Assembly (NCBI GenBank): GCA_937902695.1
Contig: CALFNI010000227.1
Coordinates: 1-5,566 of the forward strand
Direction of reading: 5' to 3'
DNA: 5,566 nt
From: an uncultured Rhodanobacteraceae bacterium
GTDB taxonomy: Bacteria; Pseudomonadota; Gammaproteobacteria; Xanthomonadales; Rhodanobacteraceae
This document shows positions 1 to 5,566 of this stretch, piece by piece (within the stretch, counting starts at the first letter, position 1; each line of letters opens with the position of its first letter). The position numbers and the translations under genes are program-made. The notes beneath the pieces were generated by a model. The model was not told the DNA's origin and did no database searches. It saw only the letters and a program-made list of their open reading frames with translations.

Positions 1-19
1 CGAGGGCGTGTTCTCTTTG

Positions 20-53
20 GTTACTTTCTCTTGCACGAGCAAGAGAAAGTAAC
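20..53. repeat. Perfect palindromic element, 15-bp arms with 4-base loop
   Basis: The left arm GTTACTTTCTCTTGC (20-34) is exactly complementary to GCAAGAGAAAGTAAC (39-53) around the loop ACGA. It resembles dispersed palindromes built on GGTTACTTTC and GAAAGTAACC that I recall in Burkholderia, Xanthomonas and related genomes between genes. It would form a strong RNA hairpin on either strand and may end transcription from the DUF481 gene or from a gene to the left, but there is no T-run on either side. Confidence 0.85.
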
Positions 54-78
54 GGATCGCCATGGATCGACCAAGCCA

Positions 79-105
79 CACACGGACGTGAGTCGGCTTT
101 CGCGA
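79..105 (+). repeat. 27-base direct repeat, copy 1
   Basis: This copy matches 200-226 at 25 of 27 bases; the differences are T/C at 89/210 and C/T at 97/218. The copies are 121 bases apart from start to start and bracket the dRS3-like hairpin. Confidence 0.75.
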
Positions 106-117
106 AGCGGCGAAAGC
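96..117. repeat. Hairpin with 8-bp arms, GCTTTCGC / GCGAAAGC
   Basis: The arms at 96-103 and 110-117 are perfectly complementary around the loop GAAGCG. The left arm lies inside the first copy of the 27-base direct repeat; the second copy has a changed base there and no matching right arm, so only this copy can fold. Confidence 0.65.
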
Positions 118-135
118 GAAGCAACAGCAAAATGG

Positions 136-155
136 ATTCCCGCCTCCGCGGGAAT
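136..155. repeat. ATTCCC-N8-GGGAAT palindrome (dRS3-like repeat)
   Basis: ATTCCCGC (136-143) pairs with GCGGGAAT (148-155) around CTCC. The outer bases fit the pattern ATTCCC, 8 bases, GGGAAT known for the dRS3 repeats of Neisseria, and the flanking TGG and GAC also occur in widely scattered proteobacterial repeats that give the peptide WIPASAGMT when translated. This is a match in pattern; common descent with dRS3 is not shown. Confidence 0.7.
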
Positions 156-175
156 GACGGCGGCGAGTGACCGGG

Positions 176-190
176 CCGCCAGGACGGCGG
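176..190. repeat. Small GC inverted repeat CCGCC-AGGAC-GGCGG
   Basis: Five-base perfect arms around a 5-base loop, between the dRS3-like hairpin and the second direct-repeat copy. It is short and could be chance in such GC-rich DNA. Confidence 0.3.
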
Positions 191-199
191 ACGGGAAAG

Positions 200-226
200 C
201 ACACGGACGCGAGTCGGTTTTCGCGA
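200..226 (+). repeat. 27-base direct repeat, copy 2
   Basis: Second copy of the repeat at 79-105, same orientation, 25 of 27 bases identical. It lacks the complementary arm that lets copy 1 fold into the 96-117 hairpin. Confidence 0.75.
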
Positions 227-281
227 CACCGTGAATGCCAGAACGCAGCGCCCAAAAGGGACTCCGGCTCCCGCCGAAAAA

Positions 282-1097
282 CTACTCGCCGAAGTTATAG
301 ACCAGATTCGTCGTCACAAGCTCATCGGTCGTCTTGATCCCAGGCGCAACATCCGAGTTGTGCCGCACCTGATAACCGAGCTTCAGTGCGAGCTTCTTGC
401 TCATCGCGACCTGCAGGCCGGCATCGTTCTGCAGGAACGTATTGTCGGCGCCGGCCTCGACGAGCAGCGTGTCGACGAGCGAGGTGGTGTCGGTAAAGTC
501 GTGTTTGTAGGCCATGAGGCCGCGACCGACGACGTCGCCTTGCGAATCGTGCGTCTGCGTCACCGTGACCGGCGGATTGCCGCTCGTCACGAGCGTGTCG
601 GCCGCGCGATAGCGGCGATAGCCGGGACCGATTTCGAACGAGAGCTCGTCGGCCTGGTTCTTGAGCGCCGTGTAGCCGTAGCCGATCGAGGCGACGGCCT
701 GGTAGTCGAACGGCGAGAAGTCGTCGTTCTCGTAGCGGAGTGCGCCGACGATGTAGCTGCGCTCGTCGAGCTTGAAGCCGGCCGAGGCGCCGCCTTCGTA
801 GCGGTTCGCGGTGAGCTCGTAGCTCGACATCGTGCGGGTCGTCGGCGGCGTCGCCGAGTTGTCCACGACCGTGCTCTTCACCTCGCCCTTGCTGCGCAGC
901 GCGGTCAGGTAGAACACGTCCTTCCAGCGATCGTCTTCCTTCTTGAACTGCAATTTCGCGTTGAGGTTTTCGGATTTGGCGTTGCCGCGCGATGCGGCAA
1001 AACCGGCTTCGCCGGAGCCGGACCAGCCGTCGTCCGCGCTGGCCGCGATCGGAATGAAGGCGGCGACGGCAGCCGCCAGAACGGTATGTCGATGCAT
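282..1097 (-). CDS. DUF481 (YdiY-like) outer-membrane beta-barrel protein
   Basis: A 271-residue exported protein. The chosen ATG gives a clean signal peptide, MHRHTVLAAAVAAFIPIAASA, with cleavage expected after residue 21 before DDGWSG. The frame is open 13 codons further upstream only from a TTG, which would bury the signal sequence, so that start is rejected. The mature part alternates polar and hydrophobic residues as a beta-barrel does, and carries DUF481 hallmarks: GEAGFAASRGNAKSENLNAK near the start, YEGGASAGFKLDERSYIVGA, RYENDDFSPFDYQAVASIGY, IGPGYRRYR, LLVEAGADNTFLQNDAGLQV, LKLGYQVRHNSDV, and a final LVYNF. The terminal F-rich strand resembles a signal for barrel insertion. The family's function is not established; YdiY in E. 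coli has been described as acid-inducible, and relatives are annotated as salt-induced. It has no evident tie to the upstream oxidoreductase operon, from which it is separated by a 166-base gap with possible regulatory dyads. Confidence 0.88.
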   Translation of the reverse strand: MHRHTVLAAAVAAFIPIAASADDGWSGSGEAGFAASRGNAKSENLNAKLQFKKEDDRWKDVFYLTALRSKGEVKSTVVDNSATPPTTRTMSSYELTANRYEGGASAGFKLDERSYIVGALRYENDDFSPFDYQAVASIGYGYTALKNQADELSFEIGPGYRRYRAADTLVTSGNPPVTVTQTHDSQGDVVGRGLMAYKHDFTDTTSLVDTLLVEAGADNTFLQNDAGLQVAMSKKLALKLGYQVRHNSDVAPGIKTTDELVTTNLVYNFGE

Positions 1098-1135
1098 GAG
1101 GGTTTCCCGGGCTCGAGATTGAAAAAAGCCCGCCA

Positions 1136-1146
1136 AATCATTGATT
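1136..1146. repeat. Perfect 11-base dyad AATCA-T-TGATT
   Basis: Five-base arms surround one central base, 39 bases upstream of the DUF481 start codon and just downstream of the AATAAT -10-like box. Its position would suit an operator or a site overlapping the transcription start. No regulator is encoded nearby, so the role is open. Confidence 0.35.
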
Positions 1147-1157
1147 CAGCGAATTAT

Positions 1158-1172
1158 TGCTGCGATGCAGCA
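1158..1172. repeat. Perfect dyad TGCTGC-GAT-GCAGCA
   Basis: Six-base arms with a 3-base centre directly abut the AATAAT box upstream of the DUF481 gene, in the place where a -35 region or a regulator site would be. It could bind a dimeric regulator or form a small hairpin. The symmetry is visible directly; function is not. Confidence 0.35.
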
Positions 1173-1207
1173 GACGCGAGTCTAGTGTCGCGGATTGAAT
1201 CTGAGGT

Positions 1208-1222
1208 GAACCGTTAAGGTTC
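1208..1222. repeat. Short inverted repeat GAACC-GTTAA-GGTTC
   Basis: Five-base arms with a 5-base spacer, 42 bases downstream of the last operon gene. It could be part of a 3' hairpin, but there is no following T-run on the minus strand (TCACC follows), so it is not called a terminator. Confidence 0.25.
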
Positions 1223-1263
1223 GCGCGCGGGCGACTCCTGCGTTTTCGGTGACGCGTGTTGCG

Positions 1264-2262
1264 TCAGCGGCCGTAGAACGCGATCACCGCGTGGCGTGCT
1301 TCGGCGAAGAAGAGCCAGCGCTCGACGAAGACGCCGAGCAGGCCGAGCAGCACGACGAGCCACCACGCGGCGTCGCCGAACACGAACGTCAGCGGGATTG
1401 CAGAAAGAGGCGCCAGCAGGATCAGCGCCGATGCAATCACGCGCAACCGCCGCGAATGCTTGCGCGCAAGCACGAATCCCATTTCGTGCGTCAGATAGTT
1501 TTCCTCGGTGTGAGGTTGCTCGAAGCTGCGCACACTGCCGAGACGCGCAAGACCGGTTGCGTCGCCCACATAGGGCTGTGCAGCCTTCGCGAGCGAGCGC
1601 CAGTACAGGAGCTTGAGCCCGACGGCCAGCGGCGCGATCAGGATCGCGTTCCAGAAAAAAACGGGGAGGAAGCTTACGAAGACCGGCGAAAAGACCGGGG
1701 TCGACACATACAGCGCCACCGCCCACAACGCGCCCGTGTAGCACGCGAGCAGCAAATAGACCGGCACGACGTACCTGCTGTTCCACGCGCGAACCGGTTT
1801 CAGGCTCGAATAGATGCGGGCCGTGCAATACACGGTGATCGCGCTGAGGCACGCAAGCGCCGCTCCGCCGAGCAACGCGCCGTTCGACCGGATGTCGAGG
1901 CCGCACAGCATCGCGATCAGAAGTCCGAACGTCGGCACGAAAGTCAGCACCGATGCGACGCCTTCGCGCGATAGCCAGGAGCTTCGCCATTGCGAGAACG
2001 CGCGCCATGCGCGCAGGGGCTTGCCGAGATGGCCGACCGAGCAGAAGAGGCCCGCGATCGCGAGCAGCGCGCCCGCGGCGAGCGCGACTTCGAGAGTCAC
2101 GCGTATGTCGATCGCGAACGTGTCGATGGCGTTCGACCACGGAGGAATCAGCGAGGACATCAGCGAAGGGACGCTGAGCAGCGAGAGTCCGACGACGAAC
2201 AGCAGCCCGTACCCGGCGCCGGACAGCACCGTGAACAAAATGATCGAAAACGTCGGCCGCAT
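1264..2262 (-). CDS. soeC: DmsC-family membrane anchor subunit (quinone-reacting), probable SoeC
   Basis: A 332-residue integral membrane protein with about eight hydrophobic segments (about 5-30, 56-74, 103-122, 128-148, 165-187, 193-220, 275-294, 300-317). It starts with MRPTFSIILFTVLSGAGYGL, the usual opening of DmsC-type anchors in proteobacteria. Family signatures are visible: SVGHLGKPLRAWRAFSQWRS (75-94) with WLSREG after it, YCTARIYSSLKPVRAWNS (145-162), and VERWLFFAEARH near the C-terminus (313-324). The role is to hold the catalytic and iron-sulfur subunits at the inner membrane and exchange electrons with quinones. A loop of about 50 polar residues lies between the sixth and seventh segments. 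It begins 8 bases after the iron-sulfur subunit gene and is the last gene of the operon, being followed by a 166-base gap. The electron direction (sulfite oxidation versus reduction of another substrate) cannot be read from this subunit. Confidence 0.88.
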   Translation of the reverse strand: MRPTFSIILFTVLSGAGYGLLFVVGLSLLSVPSLMSSLIPPWSNAIDTFAIDIRVTLEVALAAGALLAIAGLFCSVGHLGKPLRAWRAFSQWRSSWLSREGVASVLTFVPTFGLLIAMLCGLDIRSNGALLGGAALACLSAITVYCTARIYSSLKPVRAWNSRYVVPVYLLLACYTGALWAVALYVSTPVFSPVFVSFLPVFFWNAILIAPLAVGLKLLYWRSLAKAAQPYVGDATGLARLGSVRSFEQPHTEENYLTHEMGFVLARKHSRRLRVIASALILLAPLSAIPLTFVFGDAAWWLVVLLGLLGVFVERWLFFAEARHAVIAFYGR

Positions 2263-2270
2263 CGTCGGCG

Positions 2271-3032
2271 TCAGCGCGACAGCGCGCGATCGAGCCAGCG
2301 CAGAACGCCGGGCAGCTGGTCGCGATCGAGCGCTTCCCCGCGCGGCGTCGCCGATGAAGTCTTCGCATCGCAGCCGTCGCGTCGCGGCCGCGGCGGCAGG
2401 TACTTGTTGACCGGCCTGTAGCCGAACTCCGGCATCAGCGCATAGCCGTCGCGCTCGGCGACGAGCTTCGAGATCGGCGATGCGGCATCGCCGAGATCGC
2501 CGAAATGCCGCGCGCGCGTCGGGCAGGCGGCGACGCAGGCGGGCTGGCGATCGGCCGGATCGAGCGTCTCGTTATAGATGCGATCGACGCAGAGCGTGCA
2601 CTTCTGCATCGTGCCGCGTTGGGCGCTGATCTCGCGCGCACCGTACGGACACGCCCACGCGCAGAGCTGGCAGCCGATGCACTTGTCCTCGTCGACGAGC
2701 ACGATGCCGTCTTCGGCGCGCTTGTAGCTCGCGCCGGTCGGGCACACCGTCACGCATGCCGGCGTCTCGCAGTGCAGGCACGAGCGCGGGAAATGCACCG
2801 TCATCTCGCGTTTGCCGTGCGCGGTGTCCTGCTCGACGGCATAGCTGTGCACGCGGTTGAACCAGACGCCCGACGGATGCGCGCCGTACGGATCGGTGTC
2901 CGGCAGCGGCCCGAAGTCGCCGCCGTCGTTCCATTCCTTGCACGCCACCGCGCAGGCGTGGCAGCCGACGCAGATGTCGAGGTCGATGACGAGGCCGAGC
3001 TTCTTCGGGGCGGGGGGCGGCAGCGTGGTCAT
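2271..3032 (-). CDS. soeB: Four-cluster [4Fe-4S] electron-transfer subunit, probable SoeB
   Basis: A 253-residue ferredoxin-like subunit of the DmsB/NarH/SoeB type that carries electrons from the molybdenum subunit to the membrane anchor. Sixteen cluster cysteines are visible in four groups: C21, C24, C27, C31 (CVGCHACAVAC); C85, C88, C93, C97 (CLHCETPACVTVC); C118, C121, C124, C128 (CIGCQLCAWAC); and C145, C148, C166, C170. No Trp or other residue replaces a ligand, so four [4Fe-4S] clusters are expected. The gap between C148 and C166 is 17 residues, longer than I recall for DmsB, and the segment RHFGDLGD followed by GYRPVNKYLPPRPR fits SoeB-like proteins. A 40-residue charged tail follows with a non-ligand C221. 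There is no signal peptide, so it is cytoplasmic or travels with its partner. The ATG start is chosen because the first cluster follows about 20 residues later; no strong ribosome binding site is seen. The next gene begins 8 bases after its stop. Confidence 0.9.
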   Translation of the reverse strand: MTTLPPPAPKKLGLVIDLDICVGCHACAVACKEWNDGGDFGPLPDTDPYGAHPSGVWFNRVHSYAVEQDTAHGKREMTVHFPRSCLHCETPACVTVCPTGASYKRAEDGIVLVDEDKCIGCQLCAWACPYGAREISAQRGTMQKCTLCVDRIYNETLDPADRQPACVAACPTRARHFGDLGDAASPISKLVAERDGYALMPEFGYRPVNKYLPPRPRRDGCDAKTSSATPRGEALDRDQLPGVLRWLDRALSR

Positions 3033-3063
3033 GTCGAAAGTATGGCGGCGGCGCGCGCCCGCG

Positions 3064-4827
3064 TCACGACAGCGGCCAGAATCGCGGGATCAGCAGCATC
3101 GACAGCGCGCAGAAGAGCGCAATCAGCGGAATGCCGATCTTCATGAAATCCGTGAAGCGATAGCCGCCCGCGTAGTAGACCATCGTATTCGTCGGATAGC
3201 CGACCGGCGTCGCGAACGAGGTCGCCGCCGCGAACGCGACGGCGACGATGAACGGGCGCGGATCGGCGTGCACCGAGTGCGCCACCGCGACCGCGATGCC
3301 GACCATCAGCACCACCGACGGATTGTGGCCCATGAGCTCGGTCAGCAGCGCCGTCATCAGGTACGTCATCAGCAGCGCAGCGAGCGGTCCGTGCTCGCCG
3401 ACGAGCCGCATGCCCGCATCGACGACCTGCTGCGACAGGCCCGAGCTCTCGATCGCGGTGCCGAGCGGCAGGATCGCGCCGAGCAGCACGATGATCTTCC
3501 AGTCCATGCCTTCATAGAGATCCTTGCGGCCGTAGCAGCCGCAGATCGCCATCATCACAGCGCCGGAGATCGCGGCGACCGGGATCGGCAGCCAGTGCAG
3601 GCCCGAGACGATCACGACGGCCGCCATGATCGCCACCGCGGCGAACGCGCGCCGCGTCAGGCGTCGCGTATCCTCGCGCTCGCTGAGCACGAGGATGCGC
3701 TCGTCGGCGCGAAGTGCATCGGCGCCTTCGCCGCCGACGAGCAGCATCAGCACGTCGCCGCCGGCCAGGCGCACGTCGCGCAGCTTCTCGCGCAGCACGC
3801 GGCCGCGGCGATGGATGGCGAGCGCGATCGCATCGTAGTTCCGCTGCGGATGCAGTTCGCCGATCGTCTGGCCGACGAGCGTGCTCTCGGGCTTCAGCAT
3901 CGCCTCGACGAGCACGCGCGCCTTGCCGTGATCGGGTCCGTAGCGGTTCTCGGGATCGATCTCGAGCGATGCGCGCTTGCGCATGTCCTCGATCTTCTCC
4001 CAGGCGCCGCGCACGAGCAGCACGTCGCCGGGTTCGATCTTCTGCGAGCGCGGCGACCAGAGGTGCTGGTCGCCGCGCAGGAGCTCGAGCGGATACACGC
4101 CGTACGTTTCGCCGAGCTTGCAATCGGCGATCGTCTTGCCGACGAGTGGCGAATCCTGCGTGACCTTGAGCTCGGTCACGTATTTGCCGATTTCGGCCTC
4201 GACGGCAACATCCGTCTCGATTTCCTTCGGCAGCAGCCAGCGGCCGATCAGCATCAGGTACGTGATGCCGGCGACGGCGAGGAGGGCGCCCATCCGGGTG
4301 AACTCGAACACGCCGAACGGCGGCAGGCCGTGCTTCTGCGCGAGGCTGTCCGCGAGGAGGTTGGACGACGTGCCGATCAGCGTGCAGACGCCGCCCATCT
4401 GCGCCGCGAATGCCATCGGCATCAGCACGCGCGCGGGCGACGTCTGCGAGCGCGCGCAGACGCGCAGCGCGAGCGGCAGGAACGTGGCGACGAGCGCGAT
4501 GTTCTTGACGAACGCGCCCATCGGCGCGATCGCCAGCATCAGCGCAAGCGTCAGGAGCCATGGCTTCCTGATGCGCCCGAGCACCGCTGCGAGGGGCTCG
4601 AGCGCGCCCGACCGCTCGATGCCCAGGCTCAGCGCGAACATCGCGGCGACGGTGACGGTCGCCTCGTTGCTGAAGCCGGCGAGCGCCTCGTCCGGCGAGA
4701 CGATGCCGAACCCGGCGAGGAGCGCGAGCACGATCAGCGCGACGAGATCGACGCGAACCTTCTCGCTCGCGAACAGCACGATCGCGCTGATCACGATGCC
4801 GAGCGTGATCCAGGCCTGGGCGCTCAT
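3064..4827 (-). CDS. SLC13-family (DASS) anion transporter with two central RCK_C/TrkA_C domains
   Basis: This is a 587-residue inner-membrane protein. The N-terminal half has about six hydrophobic segments (roughly 5-20, 25-44, 55-72, 90-125, 133-160, 177-196) and contains the re-entrant hairpin motif GTSSNLL at 152-158. A soluble middle part holds two RCK_C-like domains (about 212-290 and 301-382), each with the PLVGKTI or TLVGQTI entry and the GDVLLV or GDVLML strand. The C-terminal half has about six more segments (about 392 to 582) and the second hairpin motif GYPTNTMVY at 543-551. The paired S-N and T-N motifs match the substrate and sodium sites of DASS carriers. The same layout is known in SAC1-like sodium/sulfate transporters (SLT) of green algae, so sulfate or a related anion is a reasonable substrate, but direction and substrate are inferred. 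It lies between the catalytic and iron-sulfur subunit genes, overlapping the former by 4 bases and ending 31 bases before the latter. Confidence 0.88.
   Translation of the reverse strand: MSAQAWITLGIVISAIVLFASEKVRVDLVALIVLALLAGFGIVSPDEALAGFSNEATVTVAAMFALSLGIERSGALEPLAAVLGRIRKPWLLTLALMLAIAPMGAFVKNIALVATFLPLALRVCARSQTSPARVLMPMAFAAQMGGVCTLIGTSSNLLADSLAQKHGLPPFGVFEFTRMGALLAVAGITYLMLIGRWLLPKEIETDVAVEAEIGKYVTELKVTQDSPLVGKTIADCKLGETYGVYPLELLRGDQHLWSPRSQKIEPGDVLLVRGAWEKIEDMRKRASLEIDPENRYGPDHGKARVLVEAMLKPESTLVGQTIGELHPQRNYDAIALAIHRRGRVLREKLRDVRLAGGDVLMLLVGGEGADALRADERILVLSEREDTRRLTRRAFAAVAIMAAVVIVSGLHWLPIPVAAISGAVMMAICGCYGRKDLYEGMDWKIIVLLGAILPLGTAIESSGLSQQVVDAGMRLVGEHGPLAALLMTYLMTALLTELMGHNPSVVLMVGIAVAVAHSVHADPRPFIVAVAFAAATSFATPVGYPTNTMVYYAGGYRFTDFMKIGIPLIALFCALSMLLIPRFWPLS
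4824..4827 (-). promoter_or_regulatory. ATGA start/stop overlap (translational coupling site)
   Basis: On the minus strand the four bases read ATGA: ATG starts the transporter gene and TGA ends the molybdoenzyme gene. No clear purine-rich ribosome binding site lies in the bases just upstream, so translation of the transporter probably depends on ribosomes terminating on the upstream gene. The overlap also decides the start: the frame is open much further upstream, but that part lies over the molybdoenzyme gene in another frame and is arginine-rich and unlike a membrane protein. Confidence 0.75.
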
Positions 4828-5566
4828 GCGCCGACGACTTCGATGCGGTGGCCGGGCGCCTGCGATTCGTCGTCGCGGGCGATGCGGACGCGAAGGTCGA
4901 ACCACGCGGCCTGGCCGGTGACAGGATCGGCGTTCGCACGCTCGATGCCGTACGCATCGCGCGGCAGCTGCTCGTCGATCAGGTGATTGAGGAGGAAGCC
5001 GTCGAGGAACTCGGGCGCGTCGGCGGCGAGCTTCCAGGCGCCCCTGCGCTTGCCGATCGCGTTCCACGTCCACACGGTGCCGGGCGCGGTCGCCGCGTGC
5101 GTGCGCGCCTGCGCGCGGATGCGCCCGCGCGGCGACGAAATCCAGATCCAGTCGCCGTCGGCGATATTCGCGCCGCGCGCCGTGTCGGGATGGATGTAGA
5201 GCGCGTTGCGCGAGGCGATCTGGCGCAGCCAGCGGTTCTGCGAGCCCCACGAGTGATACATGAACATCGGGCGTTGCGTGATCGCGTTGAGCGGAAATGC
5301 GTCGGCCGCATCGTCGTCGGCGAGCGAGGCGTACCAGAACGGCAGCGGATCGAAGAAGCGTTCGACGCGCGCGCGGTCGCGCTCGGGCGGCTGCGTGGCG
5401 CCGTGGCCCTGCGCCGCGAGGCGAAAGCGCTGCAGCGTCTCGGCGTAGAACTGCATCGTGATCGGTTCCGTCGAGGCGACGAAGCCGAGTGATTTCGCCC
5501 ATTCGAGGTAATCGCGGTTCGCCATCTTGTAGTAGCGTCCCGCGGCCGGCACGTCGCGATGCCAGT
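4824..5566 (-). CDS. soeA: Molybdopterin oxidoreductase catalytic subunit, probable sulfite:quinone oxidoreductase SoeA (C-terminal part, cut by window edge)
   Basis: The reading frame enters from the right edge and ends at a TGA at 4826-4824, leaving 246 visible residues; its start lies outside the window. SoeA is the molybdenum-bis-MGD subunit that oxidises sulfite to sulfate in the cytoplasm. The visible part carries the molybdopterin dinucleotide-binding C-terminal domain (roughly visible residues 100-230), including MYHSWGSQNRWLRQI, the DGDWIWISSPRGRI strand-turn, TVWTWNAIGKRRGAW, and the closing NADPVTGQAAWFDLRVR. From memory of the family, these segments and the YYKMANRDYLEWAKSLGF stretch near the visible start are typical of SoeA-type proteins rather than NarG or DmsA. 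It overlaps the next gene by 4 bases, and the iron-sulfur and anchor subunits follow, which supports an oxidoreductase complex. The N-terminal [4Fe-4S] site and any Tat signal cannot be seen, so substrate assignment is inference; another CISM enzyme such as a polysulfide or DMSO reductase remains possible. Confidence 0.8.
   Translation of the reverse strand, partial: WHRDVPAAGRYYKMANRDYLEWAKSLGFVASTEPITMQFYAETLQRFRLAAQGHGATQPPERDRARVERFFDPLPFWYASLADDDAADAFPLNAITQRPMFMYHSWGSQNRWLRQIASRNALYIHPDTARGANIADGDWIWISSPRGRIRAQARTHAATAPGTVWTWNAIGKRRGAWKLAADAPEFLDGFLLNHLIDEQLPRDAYGIERANADPVTGQAAWFDLRVRIARDDESQAPGHRIEVVGA

Larger units (their letters stand above)
1..281. other. Gene-free repeat-rich intergenic region at the left edge
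   Basis: No reading frame here has a plausible start, ribosome binding site or protein-like composition; the 67-codon plus-strand frame at 31-234 runs through the repeats and is rejected. The stretch is instead dominated by hairpins at 20-53, 96-117, 136-155 and 176-190 and a 27-base direct repeat at 79-105 and 200-226. It lies downstream of the DUF481 gene, whose TAG is at 284-282; what is on the other side is outside the window. Confidence 0.65.
1098..1263 (-). promoter_or_regulatory. Intergenic region, probable promoter and 5' leader of the DUF481 gene
   Basis: This 166-base gap is richer in A and T than the flanking genes, mainly between 1120 and 1200. Read on the minus strand it contains a -10-like AATAAT (1158-1153), but I find no convincing -35 at 16-18 bases from it, so the promoter is not firmly placed. 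GGGAAA about 6 to 11 bases before the DUF481 ATG may act as a weak ribosome binding site. Three small dyads occur in it and are listed separately. No classic stem plus T-run terminator for the upstream operon is visible. Confidence 0.4.

Noticed and set aside
31..234. Possible small protein of 67 residues
   Set aside because: It starts at TTG inside a hairpin and reads through the repeats; the WIPASAGMT segment is a known artefact of translating such palindromic repeats.
254..272. Possible terminator after the DUF481 gene, GGGA-N7-TCCC followed by TTTT on the minus strand
   Set aside because: The stem is only 4 base pairs and the T-run is only four long, followed by GGG; too weak to call.
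1..281. CRISPR-like array because of repeated units
   Set aside because: Only two copies of a 27-base repeat are present, with a 94-base interval and no regular spacers or cas genes.
1120..1135. GGCGGGCTTTTTT on the minus strand, resembling the right half of a terminator
   Set aside because: No complementary left arm lies upstream, so no stem can form before the T-run.
231..1217. A 328-codon open frame on the plus strand
   Set aside because: It is antisense to the DUF481 gene, which has a signal peptide and clear family motifs; the plus-strand product is Arg, Val and Ala rich with no recognisable fold.
1214..2368. A 384-codon minus-strand frame
   Set aside because: It runs over the anchor subunit gene in another frame and is Arg-rich; the 332-residue product in the correct frame has all DmsC signatures.
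2857..4986. A 709-codon open frame on the plus strand
   Set aside because: It lies antisense to the iron-sulfur subunit and transporter genes, is dominated by Arg, His, Asp, Glu and Ala without domains, and is the expected shadow frame of a GC-rich gene.

Overview
This is a GC-rich window with five protein-coding genes, all on the minus strand, so it is best read from right to left. GC content, codon use, protein sequences and the style of the intergenic repeats all suggest a betaproteobacterium of the Burkholderia type. The genus is an inference; there is no rRNA or other phylogenetic marker here.

Right and centre (5566 to 1264): a tightly packed operon. It opens with the C-terminal part of a molybdopterin oxidoreductase cut by the window edge, then an SLC13-type anion transporter with two central RCK_C (TrkA_C) domains, then a four-cluster [4Fe-4S] electron-transfer subunit, then a DmsC-family membrane anchor subunit. 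The molybdoenzyme, ferredoxin-like and anchor subunits form a complex iron-sulfur molybdoenzyme. Their sequence details fit the cytoplasmic sulfite:quinone oxidoreductase SoeABC better than a periplasmic DMSO reductase. In that model sulfite is oxidised to sulfate in the cytoplasm, electrons pass through the iron-sulfur subunit to the membrane anchor and into the quinone pool, and the transporter encoded between A and B handles a related anion such as sulfate or sulfite. The first two genes share an ATGA start/stop overlap; the later gaps are 31 and 8 bases.

Left-centre (1263 to 282): a 166-base intergenic region with several small dyads and an AT-richer stretch, followed by a DUF481 (YdiY-like) outer-membrane beta-barrel protein with a clear signal peptide. 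It probably has its own promoter.

Left end (281 to 1): no credible gene. It is packed with palindromic and direct repeats: a perfect 15-bp-arm hairpin, an 8-bp-arm hairpin, a hairpin matching the ATTCCC-N8-GGGAAT pattern, and a 27-base direct repeat in two copies. These look like dispersed intergenic repeat elements of the kind common in proteobacterial genomes.

The most interesting point is the anion transporter placed inside a sulfite-oxidoreductase operon. No wholly new system is evident.
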